A stretch of DNA of 64,000 bases from Coleofasciculus sp040219735 (GTDB lineage Bacteria > Cyanobacteriota > Cyanobacteriia > Cyanobacteriales > Coleofasciculaceae), in NCBI GenBank assembly GCA_040219735.1, contig JAVJRX010000198.1; one strand, 5' to 3'. The position numbers and the translations under genes were made by a program. Position 1 is the first letter of the stretch, and every line of letters begins with the position of its first letter. Below are positions 43,888 through 52,238 of this stretch, one piece after another. A model generated the notes under the pieces. The model saw nothing but the letters and a program-made list of their open reading frames with translations, did not search any database and had not been told where the DNA came from.

Positions 43888-44880
43888 CTATGATACACCG
43901 CCCTTGAAAAATACGCTATTGCGGACAAAATCTGCCAACAGTTGGGGCGGATCATTATCAGCTTTACGTTGAAGCACTCGGCGCAAGCGCCACAGGGCAA
44001 AACCTGAAGCCCACGATATATCAGCCAGGGAAGCGTACAGCCAACCGTAGTTTTTGATAAAGTACCGTCGCCGGGAATTAAACCAGTATTGGGGACGGCG
44101 TTTGCGGGGGCGTTTGGTGTCGGTGACGCCGGAACTTTGTCCAACGAGGTGGACGACTCGACTTTCAGGGACATACCAGCAACTCCAATCGGCTTTTTTT
44201 GCCTGTAGGCAAAAGTCCATTTCTTCGTAGTACATGAAGTAGTCTTCATCAAGTAAGCCCACCTGTTCAAATACTTCACGACGGACAATCATACTAGCAC
44301 CCGCAACCCAGTCGGTGGGACAGGCTTGTTCGGGAACGGGGGGCCATACCACCCATTTGGTCAATAGTTTCGAGACGACGCCTAGACGGAAACCGCTATC
44401 CACTTCACTGAGAACTGTATGAAAGCGAAATGCTGAACATTGGGGGGTGCCATCGGGCTCTTCTAAGCGACTTCCAGCGATTCCTACATCAGGATGGTCA
44501 TTCATGAAGTCTACCAACGCTTTTATGGCATTGGGACGTGCGATCGTGTCTGGGTTAAGGAGTAGGATGTAGGGAGGGGGATTAGTTGAATCAAGGGCTG
44601 GACGAATGGCTGCGTTGTTGCCAAAAGCGTAGCCGCCGTTGTGGTCTAATGGCATAACCGATGCCCAGTCACTCCAACCTTCGGTTTCTATGGCGGTGCT
44701 GATTTGTTCGACTGACCCGTCGCCAGAGGCGTTGTCGGTCACAACAACGCGAGTACCGGGTAGGGATTGGACTTCATCGACTATGGAGTGGAGGCAATCG
44801 ATAGTCATGCTGGGAGTGCGGTAGTTAAGAATAACTACTAACACCGGGTAAGGGGAATTGGGTTCAGTGATATTAGACAT
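43888..44880 (-). CDS. GT2 family glycosyltransferase, rhamnosyltransferase-like
   Basis: 330 residues. LVVILNYRTPSMTIDCLHSI, VVTDNASGDGSVE and LLLNPDTIARPNAIKALVDF are hallmarks of the WbbL-like GT2 branch; WVAGASMIVRREVFEQVGLL and DEDYFMYYEEMDFCLQAKKA (the ED-type acceptor region) are family-typical. It probably transfers rhamnose or a related sugar from a dTDP or CDP donor. ATG 44880 is chosen over a TTG eight codons upstream that lies in a HIP1 site. Upstream lies the decayed remnant of another glycosyltransferase. Confidence 0.85.
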   Translation of the reverse strand: MSNITEPNSPYPVLVVILNYRTPSMTIDCLHSIVDEVQSLPGTRVVVTDNASGDGSVEQISTAIETEGWSDWASVMPLDHNGGYAFGNNAAIRPALDSTNPPPYILLLNPDTIARPNAIKALVDFMNDHPDVGIAGSRLEEPDGTPQCSAFRFHTVLSEVDSGFRLGVVSKLLTKWVVWPPVPEQACPTDWVAGASMIVRREVFEQVGLLDEDYFMYYEEMDFCLQAKKADWSCWYVPESRVVHLVGQSSGVTDTKRPRKRRPQYWFNSRRRYFIKNYGWLYASLADISWASGFALWRLRRVLQRKADNDPPQLLADFVRNSVFFKGGVS

Positions 44881-44957
44881 GAGGATAGACTCGCGATCGC
44901 GCAACAGGTATAATTTTCATTCAGGAAACAGCCTTGAGCCTTTGTGAAATGGGTAAA

Positions 44958-45140
44958 GAAATACCGACGTTGGCGCTGGTGCTTAATCGCTCACCAAACG
45001 TACTGAGTCGGTCGTCCTACGAGTGGTCTAATGGGTGATTGATGCAGCCACTGCTCATACCCTATGGCAATGGGTCTAGTTAACAATTCGCGCCACAGCG
45101 AGGCTATTTTGCCATTTTCCACCATTGCCGTATACAGCTT
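44958..45140 (-). pseudogene. Decayed C-terminal remnant of a glycosyltransferase
   Basis: The minus strand translates to LYTAMVENG, ASLWRELLTRPIAIGYEQWL, HQSPIRPLVGRPTQYVW, stop, AIKHQRQRRYFF. This parallels the C-terminus of the intact gene at 52239-53279 (LYAAMVENG, ALLWRDLLAGSIAEGYNRWL, SQSPIQKLIGRP, AIKHKREKQRFW). About 11 codons are deleted after VENG, and an in-frame TGA lies at 44991-44993. No start or N-terminal part remains. The surrounding bases to 45269 hold a repeat but no gene. Confidence 0.75.
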
Positions 45141-45199
45141 TCGATAGGATTAGGGTGCATCTCATACCCAATCCGGGTTTACTACCCCCTTTATAGTCT

Positions 45200-45248
45200 A
45201 GTCCGTGTAGGCGGACGTTGTTTGTGTAGCTGCGACTTTCAGTCGCCA
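45200..45248. repeat. AGTCCGTGTAGGCGGAC repeat (copy 2)
   Basis: Same two-hairpin order as 43795-43843: GTCCGTGTAGGCGGAC, TTGTTTGTGTAGC, then GCGACTTTCAGTCGC. The second hairpin is improved by compensating bases (GCGACT/AGTCGC instead of GCGAT/ATCGC). Confidence 0.75.
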
Positions 45249-45269
45249 GAGTCCCTTTGAGAAAGAATA

Positions 45270-46175
45270 TTATCCTACAATGGGAGTTGAATAAAATAAC
45301 TGACCATCGGGTCGCCCTAAGTATTCTTGAGCTACCTTTCGATTAGACTCTTCAAATTCCTTGAGGAGATCAATTCGCTCTTGAGTTGTCATCAATTCAT
45401 TACTGAGCAAAAAATTAGGTAAACTTGCTATTAGTCGGGACAGGTTAGTATCGGGAATTAAATAAGTATAGTAGAGTCCAGTCATTTTCTTTTTTGAAAT
45501 AGACATTTGACCAATAGCAATACCACTCAAAAATCGAATTACTTTTATTGTTCTTAGGGTTGGAGAAATGTTTATTGACTGGGCTTTTTTCAAGTCTAAA
45601 CCATCGGAGTTTATATGTATGGATTTCAAGAAATCATTGAATAACCCATTAGATAACTGATCTTTCTCATACACCCTGACAATTAGGTTTTCCTTACCAA
45701 AGGCTTGTTTCCAAGGTTCTAGTCTTTGATAATAATCAGCATAATATTTATTATCTAAAATATGTTGATTTAGGCTATCCCAATGGTGAGCTGTTTTTAC
45801 AGCTTGACAGTATAAGGATATCAAATAATTATCCTGTCTTCTTAGGTAAACTATTATCTTGGTTTCGTAATTTGACAGATAATCTTTCAACTTAGGAATT
45901 AGTCCAGAGTCTAATCTAAAAAAATCTTCTGAGCTAATGACAATATTATTAGATTCCTGAGACCTTATTTCCTGGAGCAGCGCTTCCCATTTTTCCGCGT
46001 TGAGACCATAATCTTTATCATTATCATTTTTTTGAATGAGTTTGTGGTGACTACCTTTCGATAAAGGCAAGAATAAACCCTTACTGAGAAGTTGTTCTCG
46101 GTTGTTTAATAATAACTTTTGTATAGCACTTGTTCCTGTTTTATGCGTACCAATGTGAAGATAAACTGTAGTCAT
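45270..46175 (-). CDS. Sulfotransferase family protein
   Basis: 301 residues. The N-terminal VYLHIGTHKTGTSAIQKLLL is the phosphosulfate-binding loop that binds the 5' phosphate of PAPS; ETKIIVYLRRQDNYLISLY (near 105-123) is the 3'-phosphate-binding region. Such enzymes transfer sulfate to carbohydrate hydroxyls. The gene is AT-richer than its neighbours, suggesting transfer. ATG 46175 begins three codons after a TTG. Together with the genes at 53333 and 57596 it suggests a sulfated polymer. Confidence 0.78.
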   Translation of the reverse strand: MTTVYLHIGTHKTGTSAIQKLLLNNREQLLSKGLFLPLSKGSHHKLIQKNDNDKDYGLNAEKWEALLQEIRSQESNNIVISSEDFFRLDSGLIPKLKDYLSNYETKIIVYLRRQDNYLISLYCQAVKTAHHWDSLNQHILDNKYYADYYQRLEPWKQAFGKENLIVRVYEKDQLSNGLFNDFLKSIHINSDGLDLKKAQSINISPTLRTIKVIRFLSGIAIGQMSISKKKMTGLYYTYLIPDTNLSRLIASLPNFLLSNELMTTQERIDLLKEFEESNRKVAQEYLGRPDGQLFYSTPIVG

Positions 46176-46261
46176 GGTGAACAATTAATTAAGAATATTG
46201 GATTATGATTTTAACCTTGGACTCAAGTTAACTAGCTGTAGAGTTGTTCAAGCAGCTAAAT

Positions 46262-47218
46262 TTAAATTTCAGCCTTATTGGCAACATTTTCTTGTTTTAT
46301 CTTCAGGATTTCTGTTTCAACAACCCCTAAGAAGTTTTGCCCCCAAGTGTGAGAGTCTTGGCGGACGCTGAGAATATTCTGCTGTAGACTATCATAGCTT
46401 TCGAGCAACTCTTGCTGAGCTTGCAGGAACGAATCCACCGATAAATCCTTAAGCTGAACAAAACATCCCGGAAATCGTCGTTCGGCTGTGGTGACATCGC
46501 CCAAGTAAATCGCGGGAATTCCGGCGATGATACTATCCGCTAGTGTTTTGGTGACGTAGCCAGGACAAAGTGCTTCCTCCGCCACAAGGGAGTAGGGATA
46601 TTTTCTTAGTGTCTCTATTTTGTTTTGTGGTAAAGTCCCAGTAACTTCGACTAAATCTATATGTCCAGCCGTTGCCAATTCTCGATAAAGGGAATTTATT
46701 TGGGGTATTAGTCCCCTTTTGTCCTGTTTAGCATGGCTCAACGCCACGCCTCGCGCCGAACTCTTAGTTAAACGGGAAGAGCCTACATCGGCTTCCCAAA
46801 CTTTTTTTTCTAGGACTGATTTATCGTAGAAAAAGGGCATATCATAGTGTAAAATGTGAGGAGCTTGGAAGGAGCGATTCCAGGTTAAGACAGCGACCCA
46901 GCCTTTGCTGGAAAGAGTCTCCAAGTTATATCCCCCATCAAGATGAGATTGATTGGATATGAGCAGGCAAGGGAGTTGTTCGGGTAGGGAAAGACAGTCT
47001 TTATACAAGGTTTTGTCTATATTCCAAAATACAGCTATATCGGCTTGCTCTAAGGCAATTGGCTGGCGAGTTATTACGACGTGAAACCCTAAGCCTGACA
47101 ATCGGGATTTTAATTGGTGGAGGGGGGATAATCCTGTTTGAGCATCGGGGTTGGTTTCCCCCTGGAATTCTAAGTCCTCTTGACTCGATAAAGAACCAAC
47201 GGTAAAGACTATCTTCAT
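46262..47218 (-). CDS. GT10-like (fucosyltransferase-type) glycosyltransferase
   Basis: 318 residues. The N-terminal half is poorly recognisable. The C-terminal half has KYPYSLVAEEALCPGYVTKT and LADSIIAGIPAIYLGD (206-241), which parallels the donor motif of GT10 alpha-1,3/4-fucosyltransferases (K-x-F-x-L-x-x-E-N-x5-YVTEK-L-x2-A-x2-A-G-x-VP-x-Y-x-G). The usual FEN is AEE and the usual YVTEK is YVTKT, so donor choice may differ. Predicted cytosolic or peripheral. It overlaps the GT2 gene upstream by 4 bases (ATGA). Confidence 0.6.
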   Translation of the reverse strand: MKIVFTVGSLSSQEDLEFQGETNPDAQTGLSPLHQLKSRLSGLGFHVVITRQPIALEQADIAVFWNIDKTLYKDCLSLPEQLPCLLISNQSHLDGGYNLETLSSKGWVAVLTWNRSFQAPHILHYDMPFFYDKSVLEKKVWEADVGSSRLTKSSARGVALSHAKQDKRGLIPQINSLYRELATAGHIDLVEVTGTLPQNKIETLRKYPYSLVAEEALCPGYVTKTLADSIIAGIPAIYLGDVTTAERRFPGCFVQLKDLSVDSFLQAQQELLESYDSLQQNILSVRQDSHTWGQNFLGVVETEILKIKQENVANKAEI

Positions 47219-48246
47219 GGAGATAATCTCCTTCTTATTCTAGAAACGATTTGATTGAAAACGCCGGAGAAGACTTGGGGCGCATAAAGCCCTAAATAGC
47301 CTATCGTTTTTAGGCGACCCGGACAATTCTGCCAAGTTAAGCTAGCTAGCACCAGGCGCAGGATGTGCCAACCAGCTGGGAGAAAATGAGGAATAAGTTG
47401 ACATTGGCTCCAAATTCGATATACCTTTTCCACAGCACGAGAGATTAATAGAGGCTCTGAACTGTGGAAGGCTTGGATCAAATAATAGCTCACATTGTCT
47501 GTCACCGTACTGAGTCTAACCAGAGCGCCTTGTTGACTCACTTGTCCTGGATGTCTCCTAATCCTAACGCTGGGTTGTAAGCTTTGCTGTAATCGGTTGA
47601 TTCCGGGGTGGGCGGCGACAAAGTCATCCAATCGCCAGCCTGTGGAAAACATCTTCATCATGGGCTGGCAGGTTCTTAGGCTAGATGTTGATGTAATTAG
47701 ACCCGATAATTGGATGAAAAAGCGACTGTGCATATCCATCAGGATATAGTCGGGCGGCTGCATTCCTTGGGGAAACGTTGATAGATGTTGGGTTACGATT
47801 GAATAGCACTCAGTGGTTTCATACCATTCATGAGACCCGACGATTGAGATATGCTGATTGCCATGATTCCGTAACAGTTCCAGGGCTTCTACTAATCCCG
47901 CTTCCAGCAGCCAATCATCAGCACATAAGAAAAAAATATAATCGGTGTCAACGTGGTCAATCAGGGAGACAAGATGGGCGGTGATGGTGGGGAGGAGTTG
48001 GGGTTGAACGATGACCTCCACATTATCCGGTTTATCGGCTTCAACCACCTGCAAGTCTTGCTGTTGTAACTCACTATAATTAAAACTAACCAGGATGCGA
48101 TCAAATTTATGGGCTAAGGGGGTGACACTTTGCCAGCACTCTTGCCAGTACGCACCACCCTTATACACAGGAATCAGCAGTGTCACTGTGGGCTGAATGC
48201 CGATGGCGGGTTGGGTTGGATGTTTAATGTCAAGCTGAGTGGTCAT
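47215..48246 (-). CDS. GT2 family glycosyltransferase
   Basis: 343 residues. TVTLLIPVYKGGAYWQECWQ and YIFFLCADDWLLEAGLVEAL (the D-x-D equivalent is ADDW) define a GT-A fold of the GT2 family. DYILMDMHSRFFIQLSGLIT and HPGINRLQQSLQPSVRIRRH form the acceptor side. The C-terminal 70 residues are hydrophobic but weakly so. The start lies two bases past the stop of the cupin gene and the end overlaps the GT10-like gene, so the three are translationally coupled. Confidence 0.8.
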   Translation of the reverse strand: MTTQLDIKHPTQPAIGIQPTVTLLIPVYKGGAYWQECWQSVTPLAHKFDRILVSFNYSELQQQDLQVVEADKPDNVEVIVQPQLLPTITAHLVSLIDHVDTDYIFFLCADDWLLEAGLVEALELLRNHGNQHISIVGSHEWYETTECYSIVTQHLSTFPQGMQPPDYILMDMHSRFFIQLSGLITSTSSLRTCQPMMKMFSTGWRLDDFVAAHPGINRLQQSLQPSVRIRRHPGQVSQQGALVRLSTVTDNVSYYLIQAFHSSEPLLISRAVEKVYRIWSQCQLIPHFLPAGWHILRLVLASLTWQNCPGRLKTIGYLGLYAPQVFSGVFNQIVSRIRRRLSP

Positions 48247-48248
48247 GC

Positions 48249-48662
48249 TTATGAGTTGAACGAATAGGGGATGGTGTCGGCGGGGTCGTATAATTCATCC
48301 GAGTAGGCGACTAACAGCATCGGCTCATGGCTATCTGGGGGATTACAAAAGATATGGGCAACACCGGGCGGAACCACGAGGGTGACGGGTTCAGTGGCGG
48401 TTAAGGTCATGTCCCGTTGTTCATGGGTGGAGGTATCGGCTAAACTGACCAGGGCGCTACCTTGAACCACGGTAAACCATTCATGGGCTTTGATGTGGTA
48501 ATGACCGCCCCGGTTTTGACCGGGTACAGCTAGAGTGAGGTAAACTTCGCCGGTGTGATGGGGGAGTCCCTGTTCTTTGCCATCTATGACTTTGAGGAAC
48601 CAACCTCGGTCGTCACTTCTCAATGTTCTGGGGATTAAGTTAACCTTGTCTAGTTTATTCAC
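48249..48662 (-). CDS. RmlC-like cupin, nucleotide-sugar epimerase/isomerase type
   Basis: About 137 residues with a single cupin barrel: DDRGWFLKVIDG, YLTLAVPGQNRGGHYHIKAH, EWFTVVQGSALVSL and VPPGVAHIFCN. The HYH-x3-H-E pattern matches RmlC/FdtA-like proteins and the C-terminal cupin of CapF. In this locus it could epimerise or isomerise a 4-keto-6-deoxy sugar produced by the CDP-glucose dehydratase. GTG 48662 overlaps the TGA of the SDR gene (GTGA), giving translational coupling; longer upstream codons lie inside that gene. Confidence 0.72.
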   Translation of the reverse strand: MNKLDKVNLIPRTLRSDDRGWFLKVIDGKEQGLPHHTGEVYLTLAVPGQNRGGHYHIKAHEWFTVVQGSALVSLADTSTHEQRDMTLTATEPVTLVVPPGVAHIFCNPPDSHEPMLLVAYSDELYDPADTIPYSFNS

Positions 48663-49588
48663 AGTTGTTCCTCTACCATTTCCGCTAGTCCCTGTTGGAG
48701 TGAGGTTGTGGGCAACCAATTGAGATGGTTTTGAAGTTTGCTGATATCTGCAGTATAGTTCATCAGTTCATTGGGTCGGTAGGGTTTAGCCCCAAATCGT
48801 AGATCAGCGGTGATATGATGGCGGCTGAGTTCATTGGCAATTGCTTGGATAAAATCCCGCAGAGTAATGGCTTGACCAGACGCCACATTTAATACCCGGA
48901 GTTGCTGATTATCCGGGGGAATCGTTAATGCCCGCCAAAAGGCTTGGGCGACATCTTTGACATAAGTATAATCGCGAAGTTGTTCGCCCGGGGTGATTTC
49001 TACGGGTTGACCCCGTTGGGCTTGAGCGATGATATAAGGGGTGAGGCGGGGTTCTTTTTCCCCAAGACCATAGATACTAAATAGTCGCAGGATGGTAATC
49101 GGTAACTGAGTGGCGTAGAGTTGGGCGAGGAGGGTTGAGGCGGCTTTGGATACGCCATAGGCGGAGGGGGGGGCGATGAGATCAGTTTCTTTGAGGGGGC
49201 GATTTTGCGGGGCGTATTCAAATCCTGACCCCGCGATGACGATTGATGGCTGTAAGTTGAGAGATGTGACGGTTTCTAGCAAGACGGCTAAACCGACGGT
49301 GTTGACCCGGAGTAAATCGGGGGGTTTACCAGTACCATAGGCTACACCGCCAGCGGCTAAATGGAGGATACCATCAGGGCGAATATTGGTAATAATTTCG
49401 GCGATGCAGTTGTCGTCGGTCAAATTGCCTGTCCAGGAGGTGAGTCCCGGTTTGTCGATTGAGTGACGGGATAGAGTGTGAATGTCCACGCCAGCCGCTT
49501 GACCTAGTTCGACAACATGGCGACCAATGAAACCGCTGGCGCCCGTGATTAATACGCGACGGTCTTTTAGTTGATTCAGGTAACTCAT
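48659..49588 (-). CDS. NAD-dependent epimerase/dehydratase, sugar-nucleotide reductase-like
   Basis: 309 residues of the extended SDR class. RVLITGASGFIGRHV (Rossmann motif at 15-22), AGSGFEYAPQ, and catalytic Tyr144-x3-Lys148 in SAYGVSKAA; LRDYTYVKDVAQAFWRAL is typical of CDP- or GDP-deoxyhexose reductases (Rmd/abequose-synthase-like). It probably reduces a 4-keto intermediate made by RfbG. The frame extends to 49636 but ATG 49588 is the natural start before SYLNQLKDRR. It overlaps the cupin gene by 4 bases. Confidence 0.82.
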   Translation of the reverse strand: MSYLNQLKDRRVLITGASGFIGRHVVELGQAAGVDIHTLSRHSIDKPGLTSWTGNLTDDNCIAEIITNIRPDGILHLAAGGVAYGTGKPPDLLRVNTVGLAVLLETVTSLNLQPSIVIAGSGFEYAPQNRPLKETDLIAPPSAYGVSKAASTLLAQLYATQLPITILRLFSIYGLGEKEPRLTPYIIAQAQRGQPVEITPGEQLRDYTYVKDVAQAFWRALTIPPDNQQLRVLNVASGQAITLRDFIQAIANELSRHHITADLRFGAKPYRPNELMNYTADISKLQNHLNWLPTTSLQQGLAEMVEEQL

Positions 49589-50200
49589 GACCGTTATTAT
49601 ATCCGAACATACGGCACGCCAGCCAGTAGGTGTCACACTCGTTCCCCGGCTCCGCCTGGGAATGCCCTTGGGGAGGCTCTGCCTCCTGTAGTCGCGGCTC
49701 TAGCTGCTCAGAGGAAACTTGAAATAGATTTGACCATTGAATCGGGCGCAAGTAAAGATCTGCATCTGTTGTCAACTTAAGCGGAAAACCCCTCACCCCC
49801 AGCCCCTCTCCCACGCCGGGGAGAGGGGAGCAAGAAAGGTGTTATCCCTCTTCTGTCATTCTGGGAAAAGTAAAATCATTGCCAACTGATGAAAGTCAAA
49901 CCCCATGGACAATAGAGCGATCGCAAACTAATAGAAACCCATGTCTTAAGCCTCTAGAGTGAAAGTCGCTCTGTGTAAGGCTTCCAGAGTTTGCTCTGGC
50001 GAGAGTGACAAAAGAGCGATATATTGCAGGCGTAGCCACCTACATTCATTTTTCATCCTTGATTGTTCCAATTCCCCTTCTCCCTTGATGGGAGAAGGGG
50101 TTAGGGGATGAGGGTGAAATGCTTGCCAGTCGTGCTTTTTACCTTAAGTTGACACCAATGCACGTCTGTGCGCCCCTACAATGTTTCGCCGCTACTGTTA
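49589..50200. other. Spacer splitting the CDP-sugar genes
   Basis: 612 bases between the rfbG-like gene and the SDR gene. Most is the MITE-like element at 49769-50155. A GTAGGGGCGCACAGACGTGC repeat (complement, 50159-50182) borders it on the right. No gene is seen. Confidence 0.6.
49769..50155. mobile_element. MITE-like element with TTGTCAACTTAAG ends (longer form)
   Basis: Left end TGTTGTCAACTTAAG (49767-49781) and right end CTTAAGTTGACAC (50143-50155) are inverted repeats, the same family as 1453-1634. Each end is followed inward by a C-rich/G-rich hairpin (CCCCTCTCCC/GGGGAGAGGGG; CCTTCTCCC/GGGAGAAGGGG), enclosing about 200 unique bases that contain no open frame. Confidence 0.65.
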
Positions 50201-51205
50201 TCAACGAGTGACAGAGGATGTCAGTTCCAGATGGGGCATTAAAAACGCCCGATACCAATCAATGGTTTCTTTTAAGGCTTCATCAAGGGAGTATTGAGGC
50301 TCCCAGTTTAACAATTGTCGTGCCTTTTGCGCCGAAAGATATTGATGGATAATTTCATTCTTGACTTGGTTGAGAATCAATGGCTCTAGATCCTTTCTAT
50401 CCATAAGCCGTATAATCTTCTCAACCAGTTCTAGCACCGTAATTTGCAGTTCATTACTAAAATTGAACGCTTCTCCCCAAATCTCTTGGCGTTCCATCTG
50501 TTCGGCGAGATGGAGATAGGCTAATACCCCATCCTTCACATAAAAATAATCCCGAATATAGCTACCATCACTGCGAATAATCGGGCGTTCTCCCCGTAAA
50601 ATTGAGCGAATCGTGCCAGGGACAATCCGGTTAAAATTGAGATCACCCCCACCGTAAAAGTTACCGCAGCGGGTGACACAGACGGGTAAGTTGTAGCTGA
50701 CGAAGTAGGTGCGGCAAATTAAATCAGCACAACTTTTGGACACATCGTAGGGATGCTCTCCCTGGAGGGGGGTGGTTTCGTCATAGGGTAAAATCTCTTG
50801 GTCGCCGTAGGCTTTATCACTGGAGGCGACAACGATACGACTAACTCCCCCAACTCGGCGACAGGCTTCTAGGAGGTTCCAAGTCCCCTTGATATTGGCT
50901 TCAAAGGTGCCTAGAGGTTCCCGGTTGGCGACGCCGACGATGGTTTGGGCGGCTAAATGGAAGACGGTATCGATTTCGTACTCACTCAGGGTTCGTTCTA
51001 AGGTGGCGATATCTTCCACCCGCCCATAGACGGTGACAATTTTTTGGGATAACCCTTCTGTAAATAGGCGAGACTGGGGCACCCAATCTCGCACTAAACC
51101 GACAACGTTTGCCCCTCGATTGACCAATTCCTGTGTCATCCAGCTTCCCAGGAGTCCAGTACAGCCGGTGACGAAAACAGAACGGTCTTGCCAAAATGAG
51201 TCCAT
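50201..51205 (-). CDS. rfbG: CDP-glucose 4,6-dehydratase
   Basis: 334 residues of the extended SDR class. VFVTGCTGLLGSWM (GxxGxxG at 14-20), VFHLAAQTIVG, and catalytic Tyr153-x3-Lys157 (YDVSK) with the upstream VVASSDKAYGD. The AAQ-TIVG and DPRGT-like motifs match CDP-glucose 4,6-dehydratase (RfbG/DdhB), which makes CDP-4-keto-6-deoxyglucose. ATG 51205 shares its A with the rfbF stop (TAATG). The two genes form a coupled pair. Ends with VTR. Confidence 0.88.
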   Translation of the reverse strand: MDSFWQDRSVFVTGCTGLLGSWMTQELVNRGANVVGLVRDWVPQSRLFTEGLSQKIVTVYGRVEDIATLERTLSEYEIDTVFHLAAQTIVGVANREPLGTFEANIKGTWNLLEACRRVGGVSRIVVASSDKAYGDQEILPYDETTPLQGEHPYDVSKSCADLICRTYFVSYNLPVCVTRCGNFYGGGDLNFNRIVPGTIRSILRGERPIIRSDGSYIRDYFYVKDGVLAYLHLAEQMERQEIWGEAFNFSNELQITVLELVEKIIRLMDRKDLEPLILNQVKNEIIHQYLSAQKARQLLNWEPQYSLDEALKETIDWYRAFLMPHLELTSSVTR

Positions 51206-51996
51206 TACCATACTTTCCACAGGGCTTCGCCAGAATTATACAGTTTATTCAATAGTTCGAGTTCGCGATAGGTATCCATACATTGCCAGAAGCTATCATG
51301 TTTGTAGACGGCGAGTTCTCCCTTGGCGGCTAAGGCTTTTAAGGGGTCTGACTCAAATATGGTCTCGTCTCCCTCAATTAAATCTAACACCTGGCGGTGC
51401 ATGACAAAATAGCCACCGTTAATCCAACCGGCACTGGTTTGCGGTTTTTCCTGGAAGAACGTGACTAGGTTATTTTCGATACTCATTTCCCCAAATCGGG
51501 AGGCGGGGTGAACGACGGTCATTGTGGCTAGTTTGCCGTGGCTGCGATGGAAGTCGAGTAGGTCTTTTATGTTAACATTACATACACCATCACCGTAAGT
51601 CGCCATGAATAGGTCACTACCGATTTGATCCAGGTAGGGGGCGAGGCGTTTTAGGCGTCCGCCAGTCATGGTTTCTTGTCCGGTGTCGATTAACCAAATC
51701 CGCCAGTTTTCTTCGGGATGACTGGAGTTGAGTCGGGTGACTCGCTTGTTGCCTAATTCTAGCATCACGTCGTTGTGATTCCAGTCATAGTTGAAGAAGT
51801 ATTCGCGGATTAGGTTGCCTTTATAGCCCAAACAGAGGAGGAAGTCAGTGAAGCCATAGTGGGCGTAGGTTTTCATGATATGCCAGATCATCGGGCGATC
51901 GCCGACCATGACCATGGGTTTGGGTCGAAATTCAGTTTCTTCTTTGAGGCGGGTGCCTTTGCCACCACATAGGATGGCGATGGGGATAGTGTTCAT
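51205..51996 (-). CDS. rfbF: Glucose-1-phosphate cytidylyltransferase
   Basis: 263 residues of the nucleotidyltransferase family. The N-terminal IAILCGGKGTRLKEETEFRP has the pyrophosphorylase signature (GGxGTRL, 11-17); RPKPMVMVGDRPMIWHIMK and FMATYGDGVCNVNIKDLLDF carry the substrate-binding Lys and catalytic Asp. Product CDP-glucose feeds RfbG. ATG 51996. Two fragments of the same sequence appear further along, at 55424-55605 and 57062-57092, so this gene was once present in more than one copy. Confidence 0.93.
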   Translation of the reverse strand: MNTIPIAILCGGKGTRLKEETEFRPKPMVMVGDRPMIWHIMKTYAHYGFTDFLLCLGYKGNLIREYFFNYDWNHNDVMLELGNKRVTRLNSSHPEENWRIWLIDTGQETMTGGRLKRLAPYLDQIGSDLFMATYGDGVCNVNIKDLLDFHRSHGKLATMTVVHPASRFGEMSIENNLVTFFQEKPQTSAGWINGGYFVMHRQVLDLIEGDETIFESDPLKALAAKGELAVYKHDSFWQCMDTYRELELLNKLYNSGEALWKVW

Positions 51997-52238
51997 TAGT
52001 ATTCAGTCCTCCCTTTTTAATCAAATTATAAGCGGCTAAGTTATTAAGGACACTACCGAAGCCGGAAGTTTATTGCGTTGCTGGCTTGAGTATTTTGGCA
52101 AAGTATTCGGTGTAGCGACGGTTGCTGTTAAACCCCACTATACCTGCCAAAATTGCTTGAATTGCGGTCGTGTTGTGAAAAAAGCACTTAAACGAAAATA
52201 GTCTCCAATGTATAAGAATTGAATTAAATGTTTCTGTT

